The notes under the pieces were generated by a model. It did not search any database. It was not told where the DNA came from and was given only the letters and a program-made list of their open reading frames with translations. A stretch of 64,000 nt of DNA from Paenibacillus peoriae KCTC 3763 (GTDB lineage: Bacteria > Bacillota > Bacilli > Paenibacillales > Paenibacillaceae), in the NCBI RefSeq assembly GCF_000236805.1, contig NZ_AGFX01000012.1, positions 186,001 through 250,000 of the forward strand, written 5' to 3'. A program made the translations under genes and the position numbers. Below are positions 24,344-33,564 of this stretch, in pieces. Position 1 is the first letter of the stretch, and every line of letters starts with the position of its first letter.

Positions 24344-25450
24344 ATGAATAAGGTTCCAGTGATTTTAATCAGCGGTTTTCTCGGAAGCGGCAAAACGACC
24401 TTGCTACTGCGACTGCTGGCCCATACCCGTCAAATCCCACTTCGCGCTGCTGTATTAATGAATGAAATGGGTGAAGTTGACGTAGACGGTGCCATCATTT
24501 CAGAAGAAATGCCCGACGTAACTGTGGAAGCATTGCTGGAGGGCTGTATTTGCTGCAGCAAAAAAAGCGAGCTGGCAGGTGCTCTGCATACCCTCCTCAG
24601 TCAGGAGCCTGATTTGATTTTTATGGAAACGACAGGAGTAGCCAACCCTGAGCAAGTGCTGGAAGAGCTGCGCTCCCCGCTGCTGGCAAACCAGCTCTAT
24701 CTCGTTCATAGCATCAGTGTTGTGGACGCAGAGCTTTTTCACGAATACAACAGCCGCTTCACCGCTGACAAGGAGTTGGTTCGAACTCTGCATGGACAGC
24801 TTCGCACCGCAGACTTCATTGTGGTGAACAAGACGGATGCCGCAAGTAGCCGTGAAGTGAAGAAGGTAATCAAGAGCATCCACAAGCTCAACGATACGGC
24901 CAAGCTGCAAACCGCTGAATATTGCAGGGTTGACCTTGAACCACTGCTGGAGCCCGTCCTGGCCCGTTTATCCGTTGCTGCCAATCCTGAGCAGGTGCCT
25001 CAACCCGCACCAGTACAGGCTCAGCCAACCGATGCAGTCGCAATGTCTATCCACACTACTGGCAAAGAGATCAGACGACCCGCCAGTATGTCCAGAAATA
25101 CAGCTTTCAAAGTTATTTCTGCGCATAGCCATAGCTACAGCTACGATCCCAGCCAGCCCGATTCGTTTTCCCGTCTGGAGAGCGTGACACTGCATCAATA
25201 TTCTTCGCAACCACTGGAAAAACAGCGTTTGGAAAACTTTCTGACCGGACTCGGTTCCTCACTGCTTCGGGCGAAAGGCTATTGCGTGCTTCCACAGGAA
25301 GGTACAATGCTTTTGCAATTTTCGGGAAACCACTTCGAATGGCAGTCTACGGCCCTTCCGGTAAGTCAGGGATATGTCACGCTTATTGGGGAACAACTGG
25401 ACAAGGCATTTATTGCCGACCAATGGGAGCAGTGCTTCGTTTCGCTTTAA
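24344..25450 (+). CDS. COG0523 GTPase, second copy (YciC type)
   Basis: 368 residues. Seen: Walker A GFLGSGKTT, EGCICCSKKSEL metal site, ETTGVANPEQVLEEL, VNKTD and the C-terminal CobW domain. The long histidine run of the leftward paralogue is missing; the linker is Gln/Pro/Ala-rich with only scattered histidines (AHSHSYSYD). ATG 24344 suits the AAGGAGG spacing better than ATG 24341. It is third in the rightward Zur-box operon. Two paralogues on either side of one Zur box suggest division of labour, for example delivery to different zinc enzymes. Confidence 0.9.
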   Translation: MNKVPVILISGFLGSGKTTLLLRLLAHTRQIPLRAAVLMNEMGEVDVDGAIISEEMPDVTVEALLEGCICCSKKSELAGALHTLLSQEPDLIFMETTGVANPEQVLEELRSPLLANQLYLVHSISVVDAELFHEYNSRFTADKELVRTLHGQLRTADFIVVNKTDAASSREVKKVIKSIHKLNDTAKLQTAEYCRVDLEPLLEPVLARLSVAANPEQVPQPAPVQAQPTDAVAMSIHTTGKEIRRPASMSRNTAFKVISAHSHSYSYDPSQPDSFSRLESVTLHQYSSQPLEKQRLENFLTGLGSSLLRAKGYCVLPQEGTMLLQFSGNHFEWQSTALPVSQGYVTLIGEQLDKAFIADQWEQCFVSL

Positions 25451-25506
25451 CCGGCAGATTGAGCTTGAGATAAAAAAACTGGAATTTGTGAAAATCCGTT
25501 AAAAAA

Positions 25507-25548
25507 GGCTGTTCCTTTGACCTCTAAAAGTCATGGAAGAGCCTTTTT
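25507..25548 (+). terminator. Terminator of the rightward zinc operon
   Basis: GGCTGTTCC pairs with GGAAGAGCC (one mismatch), with an inner TGAC / GTCA, and TTTTT follows. It lies about 55 bp past the GTPase stop. Confidence 0.82.
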
Positions 25549-25622
25549 CAACGACTATTCTGTACGTGGAATGTACCTTTATTTTAATGAGTTATTTGCA
25601 GAGGGTTTTAACTGTAGATAAT

Positions 25623-25671
25623 AAAAAAGCGTTGTTCGCGAATTATTGGCATAATCCACGAACATAACGCT
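25623..25671 (-). terminator. Terminator after rpmE2
   Basis: Minus-strand stem AGCGTT-A-TGTTCG / CGAACA-ACGCT followed by a T run, directly past the rpmE2 stop. Confidence 0.8.
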
Positions 25672-25674
25672 CGA

Positions 25675-25923
25675 CTAGTTCTTAAGGTTGTATTTTTTGT
25701 TAAAGCGATCCACACGACCACCGATATCCACGTTTCTTTGTTTACCTGTGAAGAACGGGTGAGAAGCGGAACTAGTATCTACACGGATAACCGGATATGT
25801 GTTGCCATCTTCCCATTCCATTGTTTCTTGCGAATGTTTAGTGGAGGCACTCAGGAAAGTGAAGCCACAGCTAGGGTCCAAAAAGATAACTTTGTTCAAC
25901 GTTGGATGAATATCTTTTTTCAT
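25675..25923 (-). CDS. rpmE2: Ribosomal protein L31 type B (zinc-free)
   Basis: 82 residues. Seen: [17 protein letters not shown] at the start, HPFFTGKQ, and DRFNKKY at the end, the type B L31 pattern. The CxxC zinc pairs of the type A protein are absent; a single Cys remains. I chose ATG 25923; a GTG 9 bases upstream is also in frame. Known: C-minus L31 replaces the zinc form on ribosomes in zinc starvation and frees zinc. It is probably the last gene of the Zur-box operon that begins with rpmG. Confidence 0.94.
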   Translation of the reverse strand: MKKDIHPTLNKVIFLDPSCGFTFLSASTKHSQETMEWEDGNTYPVIRVDTSSASHPFFTGKQRNVDIGGRVDRFNKKYNLKN

Positions 25924-25940
25924 TTGTTTCACCTAATCTT

Positions 25941-26213
25941 TCATGTTATTTTAGTTTTAAACTCAAACGTACTGGCACAATATTCCATCAGTTGGCAAAA
26001 GGAACAGTTATTCCCCAGAAAAAAAGACGACAGATCGCAACGGTTGCGCTCAGGCTCGTAAACGACAAGCAAACGATGCCACATATTTCGCATCGCCCAT
26101 TGTACGAACGCCCCACATCTTTCGTCAGCCTTCATCGTTATATAAGCATATCGTGAATGGTCCTCCGGCTCGTCCCAAATGCTGACACCAGCACAGGAGA
26201 ACACGGCAACCAT
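25941..26213 (-). CDS. Small cysteine-rich protein between rpmG and rpmE2
   Basis: 90 residues, not recognised. The C-terminal half holds RCDLSSFF, then CSFCQLMEYC, giving a compact cluster of Cys that could bind metal; the middle looks helical and amphipathic (FVQWAMRNMWHRLLVVYEP). It ends 17 bases before rpmE2 on the same strand and follows rpmG by about 70 bp, so it would share the Zur promoter. Weak points: no convincing ribosome site before ATG 26213 and an in-frame TAG six codons upstream. The codon composition at third positions looks coding. Confidence 0.45.
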   Translation of the reverse strand: MVAVFSCAGVSIWDEPEDHSRYAYITMKADERCGAFVQWAMRNMWHRLLVVYEPERNRCDLSSFFLGNNCSFCQLMEYCASTFEFKTKIT

Positions 26214-26284
26214 GCTCTGTCCACTGGACTAATTCAAGTTTTCGCCGGTTCCATAATACAGGCCGCTATGTAGCCAGCCTCAAA

Positions 26285-26434
26285 TTATCTAGTTTCACGA
26301 TGGATCGTGTACTTTTTCAGACGCGGAGAGTATTTTTTCATTTCAAGACGTTCCGGGTGATTTCTTTTGTTCTTGGTTGTTGTATAGTTGCGATCACCGG
26401 ATTCGGTGCATGCCAAGGTAACAATTACGCGCAT
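26285..26434 (-). CDS. rpmG: Ribosomal protein L33 (zinc-free paralogue)
   Basis: 49 residues. Seen: [20 protein letters not shown], then [19 protein letters not shown], the L33 pattern. Of the four zinc cysteines of the C-plus form only Cys9 remains; the others are Ser, Ser and Leu. ATG 26434 has GGAGGAAG upstream. A Zur-box match at 26477-26491 lies about 45 bp ahead. Known: C-minus L33 is induced or favoured when zinc is scarce in Bacillus. It starts a small operon with the Cys-rich frame and rpmE2. Confidence 0.95.
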   Translation of the reverse strand: MRVIVTLACTESGDRNYTTTKNKRNHPERLEMKKYSPRLKKYTIHRETR

Positions 26435-26476
26435 TTCTCTTCCTCCTTAACTGGAATACATGGTATACAATTACAA

Positions 26477-26491
26477 TAGTAATTTTTACGA
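26477..26491 (-). promoter_or_regulatory. Zur-box match before rpmG
   Basis: TAGTAATTTTTACGA matches TCGTAATNATTACGA at 13 of 15 positions. The match is weaker than the other three, but the gene behind it is a zinc-free ribosomal protein, which supports it. Confidence 0.7.
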
Positions 26492-26514
26492 TTAGTTCTA
26501 TTCTATAATTCACG

Positions 26515-27135
26515 CTACTCTTTGTCAACCTTAGCGTGTCGGCTTACCGCTTCTTCTATCGTATTCCAGCGATTGCGATACTGTGCGAGCTTCGGATGAA
26601 GCTCCAATGGTTCGCTTGAAAGCACTAATCTGACGTTTCGGATCCATTCCTCAAACGATGCATAGGAAGCGCACAAATTTGCAATTTCGGGACTCATGTA
26701 CAGAAAAAGCGGAGACGCATATTTTTCCATCAAAAAACGGATGGCTGCTTCAATCGGCGTATATTTTTTACGCTTACCTTCCCAGCTTTCAATCACAACA
26801 GCACCCAAAGCCTGCTCTCGCTGCCACTCCCCCAGCTCGTCCGCCCGCTTGTAATATGAGCGTATCGGCTGCTTCCACATTCTTCTGGCCGTTTCTTCGT
26901 GTAGCGGATACAGCACCAGCTTTGTAAAAGATAATGCTGCTCCCGTTTCCGCAAAAAGCTCCAGTTCTCTCGCTGTAATCTGCTCAAACGTATCATAGTA
27001 GACGATGGTCCCTTTATGCGTCTCGATCGGAGGCTCATAGCCATAGGGTACATATTGAAGGTTTCTTGTCATAACGGACACTCCGTCCTTCCATAGATGA
27101 ACTTTTCCTTCTATATTATACCCTTGTTTTGCCAT
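26515..27135 (-). CDS. Hypothetical protein (206 aa)
   Basis: Not recognised. It is a soluble protein without signal peptide. It begins with strand-like GYNIEGKVHLWKDGVSVMTR and continues into a helical part with many Trp, Tyr, Arg and Glu residues (RRMWKQPIRSYYKRADEL, EEWIRNVRLVL). ATG 27135 is 17 bp after the stop of the MFS gene, so it may be the third gene of the MarR-MFS transcript, although its ribosome site is weak. No catalytic or metal motif is seen. Its product could belong to the exporter's response or be unrelated. Confidence 0.7.
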   Translation of the reverse strand: MAKQGYNIEGKVHLWKDGVSVMTRNLQYVPYGYEPPIETHKGTIVYYDTFEQITARELELFAETGAALSFTKLVLYPLHEETARRMWKQPIRSYYKRADELGEWQREQALGAVVIESWEGKRKKYTPIEAAIRFLMEKYASPLFLYMSPEIANLCASYASFEEWIRNVRLVLSSEPLELHPKLAQYRNRWNTIEEAVSRHAKVDKE

Positions 27136-27152
27136 GAGTTTACATCAAATGA

Positions 27153-28535
27153 TTATCCTTGTTCGACAGCAGGTGTATTACGACGTGAACCCCGCTGGAA
27201 CTGCAACGCGTAAAGTCCCATCGTCACCAGCGCAATCAGTGCAAGAACCGTAAATATATTGCTAAAATTAAATACCTGCACATTGGAAACGACAGGATTC
27301 AAATGAAAAGTAGATGAGCTATCGAGCGTTTTGCCCAAAATGCTGGTGGTCATCGCCCCGGAAATAAAGTTCAGCAGAGACAGCAGTCCCATACCAACCC
27401 CTACCTGCTCCCTCGTCAAGGTACGGGAAATCGTGTTGGACATGGCGATTTGCATGAAGGTCTGACCTACATTTCCGAAAATCAGCAAAAATAAAATCAG
27501 GTAAGGCGACGCACCCACAAACGTGGACAAGCTGATAAAGCAGATAAACATCAGCGTAACCGCCGTGTAGACGAGGAATGAGTTACCTTTGCTATCCGCC
27601 AAGCGCCCGCCGCTTTTACCCAACAAAGCCGACGCAATCGCGGCCGGAAACATAATCAGTCCAATCGCGGCAGGCGTAAGCTGATTGAGGCTGTTCAAAA
27701 ACTGCGGTGCCAGGTACGGCAGCCCAAAGCTAATCCCTGCCCCCAAAAAGGCGATAAGCAGACCGTACGAATATTGCTTGTTACGGAACAGCTTCGGCTG
27801 GATGAATGGATCATTCGCAGTGTTGATGCGCCATATAAACAGTGCAAATAACACAACGCCGAGCCCCAAAAATATCATGTTCGCTTGCGAAATCGCAAGC
27901 AATAGGAAGGCTACTGTTCCGCCCAGCAATAATCCCCCAAGAAAATCGAACCTCTGATTCGCTCCACGCTGGTCATCCAGGTATTTGCGAAAGAATGGCA
28001 GGGCGATAAGTGGCAGCATGGAAATAATGAACAAAAAGCGCCAGCTCGCAAAGCCTGTAATCAAACCGGAAATAATCGGAGCCAGTGCAGTACCTAGTGC
28101 CAGGCCGATTGCCGTGACACCCAAGGCCTGTCCTCTTTTTTCAGCCGAGAAATAGCGGACAGGCACGATCATAGCCGTTGCCGGAATGACAGCAGCCCCG
28201 GCAGCCTGAAGTAAGCGAGCTACAATGAGCATCCAAAATTGATTGGCACACAGACCTATTAGCGAGCCTAAGGCAAAAAAAGTAATCCCAAACGTAAGCA
28301 AATCCTTGAGACGATATTTATCCGCCAGCTTGCCATAGGTCACCGAGCCAACCGCATATACGATCATATAGCCTGTCAACAGCCAGCTTACATCGGAAGC
28401 ACTAATATGAAACTCCTTGCGAATTACAGGCATAACTACATTAAACATAAAGGCGTTCATCACTGAAAAAACAAGTGTGAAGGCCAGCACACGCATAAGC
28501 TTATCCGCATTCGGATAAGTTTGCTCTTTGGTCAT
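27153..28535 (-). CDS. MFS multidrug exporter (Tet(L)/DHA2-like)
   Basis: 460 residues, about 14 membrane helices. Seen: motif A GKLADKYRLKD, LLQAAGAAVIPATAMIV, and motif C GLALGTALAPIISGLI, as in 14-helix proton-coupled exporters related to Tet(L)/Tet(K). ATG 28535 has AGGAGAGG upstream. A MarR gene precedes it by 68 bp on the same strand, a frequent regulator-exporter pairing in which the drug or signal releases MarR. The substrate cannot be told from the sequence. Confidence 0.9.
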   Translation of the reverse strand: MTKEQTYPNADKLMRVLAFTLVFSVMNAFMFNVVMPVIRKEFHISASDVSWLLTGYMIVYAVGSVTYGKLADKYRLKDLLTFGITFFALGSLIGLCANQFWMLIVARLLQAAGAAVIPATAMIVPVRYFSAEKRGQALGVTAIGLALGTALAPIISGLITGFASWRFLFIISMLPLIALPFFRKYLDDQRGANQRFDFLGGLLLGGTVAFLLLAISQANMIFLGLGVVLFALFIWRINTANDPFIQPKLFRNKQYSYGLLIAFLGAGISFGLPYLAPQFLNSLNQLTPAAIGLIMFPAAIASALLGKSGGRLADSKGNSFLVYTAVTLMFICFISLSTFVGASPYLILFLLIFGNVGQTFMQIAMSNTISRTLTREQVGVGMGLLSLLNFISGAMTTSILGKTLDSSSTFHLNPVVSNVQVFNFSNIFTVLALIALVTMGLYALQFQRGSRRNTPAVEQG

Positions 28536-28603
28536 ATGGCTTCTTCCTCTCCTGTAAAATGCTCTCTATGCTGAAAGCCGGGCAATTTTCTCTATAGATC
28601 CAC

Positions 28604-29071
28604 TCAAACGCCAGTATTCGCAGGACGATAGTCATGAAGTATTTTTTTTAACAAACCGCGCAGTGTCTCCGATTCACGGATAGATAGTGTTTCGCCTACC
28701 GAGCTTTTAATTTGCTCAATGGTGCGTTCCGCTGCCTTGTGAATTTTCAAGCCTTCCTCGGTCAAATATATTTGCTTCATTCGAGCATCCTCCGGGTGAC
28801 TTCGGCGCACTACCCAGTTTTTCCCAACCATCCCGTTGACCAGGCTGGTAACACTTGATTTATCAATAAGCAATAGCTTTTCTAAATCGGTGTTGGTCAC
28901 CCCAGGCGACATCGCCAGTACATAGAGCGTCTGCGATTGTGGGGAGGTCAGACCCAAAGGGCGCAGTGCCGTTTCAATCTCGCGCCGGACCGTGGTAAAG
29001 ATCCATTTAATTAAATACATCATGCTTTCTTCCTCCCAGGGAAGACAAACGGGATACACCTCACTTCCCAT
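28604..29071 (-). CDS. MarR-family regulator
   Basis: 155 residues. Seen: LGLTSPQSQTLYVLAMSPG, the winged helix-turn-helix with TDLEKLLLIDKSSVTSLVNG, and the wing in VRRSHPEDARMKQIYLTEEG, the classic MarR motif. I chose ATG 29071 (GGAGG, 11 bases); in-frame TTG 29098 is an alternative. An 18-bp palindrome (29106-29123) lies just upstream and should be its operator. It probably represses itself and the MFS exporter. Confidence 0.92.
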   Translation of the reverse strand: MGSEVYPVCLPWEEESMMYLIKWIFTTVRREIETALRPLGLTSPQSQTLYVLAMSPGVTNTDLEKLLLIDKSSVTSLVNGMVGKNWVVRRSHPEDARMKQIYLTEEGLKIHKAAERTIEQIKSSVGETLSIRESETLRGLLKKILHDYRPANTGV

Positions 29072-29105
29072 CTCATTCCTAACCTCCACACCCACCAAAT
29101 TTGAA

Positions 29106-29123
29106 TAGTTTGAATTCCAACTA
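29106..29123 (-). promoter_or_regulatory. Palindromic operator candidate for the MarR regulator
   Basis: TAGTTTGAATTCCAACTA is an inverted repeat with one mismatched pair centred on GAATTC. Size and position suit a MarR dimer site. Confidence 0.65.
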
Positions 29124-29190
29124 ATTTTAAACAGTTATCTGCCTCGTGTCAATACTTTTCGTAAGGTACTTTATTATTTAAATACACAAC

Positions 29191-29225
29191 AAAAAGACGA
29201 GCCTGTAAGGGAGGCTCATCTTTTT
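29191..29225 (-). terminator. Terminator of the GTPase/tubulin-like operon
   Basis: Near-perfect 14-base stem of AAAAAGATGAGCCT type with a short loop and T run, 60 bp past the stop of the 999-residue gene. It can act on both strands. Confidence 0.85.
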
Positions 29226-29286
29226 GCTTACAAATAAAATATGTCGTTGCTTAAACAAAAAAATCATGAAGAATACTTGATGCAGC

Positions 29287-32286
29287 TTAATCCGCTGACT
29301 TCACTTGAACCAACGGGTATTCTTTGCCATCGACCGTAACTGTGCCAGCAGCGTCCAGCTCCAGCCGTTGCCAAATGGTCAGCAGCGTACGATAAGGATA
29401 CTTTTCCAAATCATATTCCGTTGGCGCGTTAGCGTCTGTGCTTGCTCCATCGCCTGAACCCTGGTTAGCCGTTGTTGCTGTAGTTCCGGACGTTGTACTT
29501 CCTGTGGCTTGATTGGCAGTTGTGCCGTTGCCCACTCCAGAAGTTGTTGAGTCACTACCTGCGGATTCTCCAGCCGATGTCGTGCTTCCGGTAACAGTAC
29601 TGCCGGTTTTCGCGTCACCCGACTGTCCTTTGCCGATTTTATCGATTGCTGCCTTGTCGTTTTGCTCAGCAAGCGTAAAATTTTCGTATGAATGCTCCTG
29701 TTGATCCGCGCCGACAAGAACGAGCTTTGCAGGCTTAAACGCCGCCTGTTCCGCCGATGTTTGAAACGCAAACAACAGCTTGACCATTTTCGTAGTCGAC
29801 TTGGTGTTAGGTATATGGGTCACAATCGCCGTTGGCTCCGATTTTGCAGGTACTGTAGGCTCTGCTGCAGGCTGCTGCACAGGCTTCGGAGCCGCAGCAG
29901 GCGCAGGTGAATCACCAGATCCGATCACCCCGGCAGCTTTCAGGCCACCCAGCGTACCTGCAATGACAATCAGCACGATCCCCGAAATGATGCCGCCTTT
30001 GCGAAAGCGGCGCAGCGTTTTGACCAAAGAAGTATCCGTCTCGCGCTTCGCTGTCAGATAGAAATTTTTGAAGACCGGATTTGCAGGTTCAAAATATTGA
30101 CGCCACAGTGCTTTTTTATGCAGCCCCTCGCGCCCTTCCTTTTGGAAAAACAAAAGCAGCGCACGTCGGTAGGCCGGTTCAAAACCACCCCGTGGGGTAG
30201 CAAATTCACCCTGCCCCTCGGACCAGCGGATAAAGCGGTACATCGTATCGTTATCCTTTGCCCATTTGCGGACGGAGCTAACCAGGCGGGCAAAATCCAA
30301 TATGCCTTCGCCCGGACCGTCAGAGCGGTAGAATGCGGGCAGCAGGCGGGCAAAATGGCCTTCCGTTAGCTGCTGGGGCAGCCAGCCGTAAGCCCAGTCC
30401 TGTACCTTCTCTATTTCGCCCGACTCCAGACCGTCCAGCACCGACGGTTCCGGGTCCTCCGTGCTAAACCAATCATAAGCCGCGATCAAGCGCACTGCTT
30501 GTCCCTTGAGAGGAGCGGGCAATTTGCCAACCCACTGTACCAAGTCAGGCCGCGTGAAGAACGGAATTTGTACGAGCTGATCAGGTGATATTTCTTTTAG
30601 CTCTACTTCGGTAAGCAAATACCGATCCGATGCTTCCTGCAAACGCTCTGTCAATCCGGATTGCTCCAACGGGGAAAGCTTCCCATCCACTGAACTGCCA
30701 TCCCATTGACGCAAGCGTTGATGAATGGCAGCCACAGTCTCTACTGGCTTTCTTTCGGCACGTAGTCTGCCCATCAATGCAGATTCAGCCAAAAGCTGAA
30801 AATCGGCATTCGCTGATACCTCGATATATCGGCTGCCCCATTCATGCACGACTGCCAGCAGGCCCTTTACATCCGTTGTTCTTTTCATCTGACTGTCCAT
30901 GTAGGGAATGAACAGCATTTTGGTAAGCGCCGGATTACCCAGCACCTTTGTAAAATACGCCTTGCCTAATGACGGATTCTCTTCAATTGTATGATAGATA
31001 TACGTCACAGCTTCCGTATTTCTGGCGGTATAAGCGTTATTCAGCGAGCGGATTAAATATTCCACCAGTCGATTTTCGCTGGTGCGAGCATGAACCTTAT
31101 AATAGTCCTTAAAGCAATCGACCAGCCCCACCTCTGGAATATATCCATCCTTCACCCGGTCAAATTCGTGATCAAAAAACGACAAAAACAGGTCATTCAG
31201 CTGCATTTTATGTGACAGCGCATCAGGTGACGATAAATAATCAGTCAGGCTTCGCAGCACAGCAACTCGTCGTTCGTTGTATAATGCGCGCTCTCCCTGC
31301 TCAATTCTGTACAGTGTAATAAGCTCATGATAGCTGGATAGCGTCAGATTACGCCCTGCCTCCATGCCTGTCAGCATTTGCTCGGCAAATTTGAAAAAAT
31401 CGTCCGGCGTCCCGCCACCAAGCAGCGTACGGACAATCCAGTCAAAATAAGGCTGTCTCACCTGCTCTGCATCCACATTAAGGATCCGACTATTGGTCGA
31501 CAGGTCAAATACAAAATCCTTGTCCACATTCCGGTCACCGGGTCGGATACTGAAAGGCTCCACAAACATCAAGTGAATCCCTTTTCTGCTGTTCGGTTCC
31601 TTGGCATATGTAAGAAATCCGATTTTGTTACGAAATGCATAAGGCAAAGCCGTGTATAACACACCGAGCAGCAGCTTGGCTGAAGATGCCACCTCTTCTG
31701 GAGGAACATTCAGCGCAACATATACTTTTTTGCGACCTGTGGCTGACATCATAACAGCGTATAGAAGCTGCTTAAACACTTCTTCACTGAGCTTCAATTG
31801 AGTCAGCACCGCTGATGGGTCAACAGACGGAAATACGCTTCCACCCGGCAGTCGCTCCAATTCCGGCAGCTCCGTTCCCTGCTCAATGTCATAGGCATCA
31901 ACAAAGGAAGTGTTCAGCCACTGCTTGTAATCAGACGGAGATTCACCATGTCCGGCTGGAATCACATAGTTATGCGTGAAAAAAGCGCTTCGCAGCCCGG
32001 TAAAATCCGTTGCTTTATAGATACTCCGTCCCAGGACCACATCCCCGGACTCGGTCCGCACCAGATGTATGGCTTCAGGATAGACGCTCTCTTGCTTCTC
32101 GCCACGGGCTGTTAAGGCAGCAGGAGCATCATATACACATAAAGGATGCAGCACCTTTTTTATAAAAGAAGCATCCAGCCCTTTAGAATTAGCCACCGTA
32201 TCGAAGCCTTCCGTGGAACGGAAAATTCCACGCCGTTCCCGTGTGTACATCTGCTGCTGTATCAAATGAGAGGTCGATTGACTCAC
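29287..32286 (-). CDS. GAP1-like GTPase-associated membrane protein (999 aa)
   Basis: The N-terminal half resembles the GTPase-associated protein 1 family (GAP1-N2 plus middle domain, named from memory): it begins with a QQQMYTRERRGIFRSTEGFD segment and contains ALPYAFRNKIGFLTYAKEP. A helical middle follows, then one membrane helix near 765-785 (IISGIVLIVIAGTLGGL), a Pro/Ala linker, a small strand domain, a long Ser/Thr/Gly-rich stretch and a final conserved-looking tail from about 950. The GTG start overlaps the GTPase stop. Inference: a scaffold or regulator that reads the GTPase state and passes it across the membrane. The domain name is a recollection; overall architecture and coupling are seen. 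Confidence 0.72.
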   Translation of the reverse strand: MSQSTSHLIQQQMYTRERRGIFRSTEGFDTVANSKGLDASFIKKVLHPLCVYDAPAALTARGEKQESVYPEAIHLVRTESGDVVLGRSIYKATDFTGLRSAFFTHNYVIPAGHGESPSDYKQWLNTSFVDAYDIEQGTELPELERLPGGSVFPSVDPSAVLTQLKLSEEVFKQLLYAVMMSATGRKKVYVALNVPPEEVASSAKLLLGVLYTALPYAFRNKIGFLTYAKEPNSRKGIHLMFVEPFSIRPGDRNVDKDFVFDLSTNSRILNVDAEQVRQPYFDWIVRTLLGGGTPDDFFKFAEQMLTGMEAGRNLTLSSYHELITLYRIEQGERALYNERRVAVLRSLTDYLSSPDALSHKMQLNDLFLSFFDHEFDRVKDGYIPEVGLVDCFKDYYKVHARTSENRLVEYLIRSLNNAYTARNTEAVTYIYHTIEENPSLGKAYFTKVLGNPALTKMLFIPYMDSQMKRTTDVKGLLAVVHEWGSRYIEVSANADFQLLAESALMGRLRAERKPVETVAAIHQRLRQWDGSSVDGKLSPLEQSGLTERLQEASDRYLLTEVELKEISPDQLVQIPFFTRPDLVQWVGKLPAPLKGQAVRLIAAYDWFSTEDPEPSVLDGLESGEIEKVQDWAYGWLPQQLTEGHFARLLPAFYRSDGPGEGILDFARLVSSVRKWAKDNDTMYRFIRWSEGQGEFATPRGGFEPAYRRALLLFFQKEGREGLHKKALWRQYFEPANPVFKNFYLTAKRETDTSLVKTLRRFRKGGIISGIVLIVIAGTLGGLKAAGVIGSGDSPAPAAAPKPVQQPAAEPTVPAKSEPTAIVTHIPNTKSTTKMVKLLFAFQTSAEQAAFKPAKLVLVGADQQEHSYENFTLAEQNDKAAIDKIGKGQSGDAKTGSTVTGSTTSAGESAGSDSTTSGVGNGTTANQATGSTTSGTTATTANQGSGDGASTDANAPTEYDLEKYPYRTLLTIWQRLELDAAGTVTVDGKEYPLVQVKSAD

Positions 32287-33548
32287 TGTGATTCTCTCCC
32301 CTCAATGTACTGCAACTTATAGAGCAGCCAGATGAATGGCTCATCCACCCGGATCGGACTAACCAGCCCTTGCAGCTTTTGCTCGACCGGATTGCTCCCC
32401 AGAGCGGAAACCGCAAAATAAGCCGTATCTGTAAAATATACATCCATCGTGCCCTTGAACGGCTTATCCACCTTCTCGATAAAGCGCCGGACTTCGCCAT
32501 CAATGTTCGCGAACTCATCCAAATCCATATATTTGCGGTGCTCCATCGGATTAAAAATGTTGCTGTTCGTCTTGATGTATGTGCCTTCCTCATCTGCAAG
32601 TACAGTCAGCATGTCACTTTTGGTCAGGACGACTGCGGTCGGAATGTCCGTTTTTCCCTTATCCTGATATGCGATAAAATCACCGAACATCGTCAGAACG
32701 ACATCACGCGGTTCATCATATTGCGAAACCCATTCGCCCGGCTTGTCGCCAAGGTTGATCTTAATACGCTCCCGAATCGAGCGAATTTGCAGCGGATCGA
32801 CCATAAACAGAATACCTTCTGAATTTTTAATATGCTGTCCATGCAGCCCCAGATAGTCCTGATCGACCATCCCCTCGCCGGCAACATCAAAAAATACGAG
32901 CGTCAGCGGTGGCTTTTCCTCATCCTTAAATACAAACTGGAAGATAAAAGGCTCCTGCATCTTTTCTTTTTGTGTGGATGTAAGCAGGTCGCCTCGCTCA
33001 AACAGCGGTTCCTCATACATGCTGCGGAACTTGCGGCTGATCTCTGCATTGAGCGGCATGCAAGCCGCATCAAAATGATCAGCCGTTACATGCTGCAACG
33101 TGTGAATCAGGGAAGTCATATAAACCGATTTTCCTGCCTGCGAAGCCCCGATAATCGAAATGATATTGCTCGGCACCTTACCGGCAGTCACCGGCAGTTC
33201 GTTGTGGCAGTTCGGACACAATCGGTGACGCGTCAGCTCACCATAACGATCCGTGAGACCTGTCAGTACATGATCCGAATACAATCTGTGCTCCTCCGGA
33301 ACATCGTGGGGATGAAGAATCGCCTCCATATCATGCACGCTATCCAAACCAAAGCGTTCCCGATATTTGTTCAACAGCTCATCTTCACCCAAAGCGTAAT
33401 CCTCGTCATCTTCGCGGTGATGGGAAGCACGGAATACCACTTCCTCCGGGGAAAATTTACTAAAGCAATACGGGCACACAATATCATAAAATAATGGCCT
33501 TGGCGCTGCCTGCGGCTTTCTTCTGAATAAATTGCTAAGAAAACTCAT
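32283..33548 (-). CDS. Zinc-ribbon P-loop GTPase (DO-GTPase type)
   Basis: 421 residues. Seen: a split zinc ribbon CPYC (25-28) and CPNC (111-114), P-loop GASQAGKS (134-141), a Walker B-like FFDVAGEG, and TKSD as the base-recognition motif. There is no membrane segment. The layout fits the predicted double-GTPase/TRAFAC-like family found beside GAP1 proteins (named from memory). ATG 33548 has AAAGGAGG. The gene overlaps the GAP1-like gene by four bases, so the two proteins are probably made in fixed proportion and act together. GTP specificity is inferred from TKSD, not shown. Confidence 0.78.
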   Translation of the reverse strand: MSFLSNLFRRKPQAAPRPLFYDIVCPYCFSKFSPEEVVFRASHHREDDEDYALGEDELLNKYRERFGLDSVHDMEAILHPHDVPEEHRLYSDHVLTGLTDRYGELTRHRLCPNCHNELPVTAGKVPSNIISIIGASQAGKSVYMTSLIHTLQHVTADHFDAACMPLNAEISRKFRSMYEEPLFERGDLLTSTQKEKMQEPFIFQFVFKDEEKPPLTLVFFDVAGEGMVDQDYLGLHGQHIKNSEGILFMVDPLQIRSIRERIKINLGDKPGEWVSQYDEPRDVVLTMFGDFIAYQDKGKTDIPTAVVLTKSDMLTVLADEEGTYIKTNSNIFNPMEHRKYMDLDEFANIDGEVRRFIEKVDKPFKGTMDVYFTDTAYFAVSALGSNPVEQKLQGLVSPIRVDEPFIWLLYKLQYIEGRESQ

Positions 33549-33564
33549 TGGTTGCGGCCTCCTT

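Noticed and set aside
27140-27160. Fur-like half site (TGATTATC) near 27150
   Set aside because: Only one half of the palindrome is present and it lies at the end of the MFS coding region.
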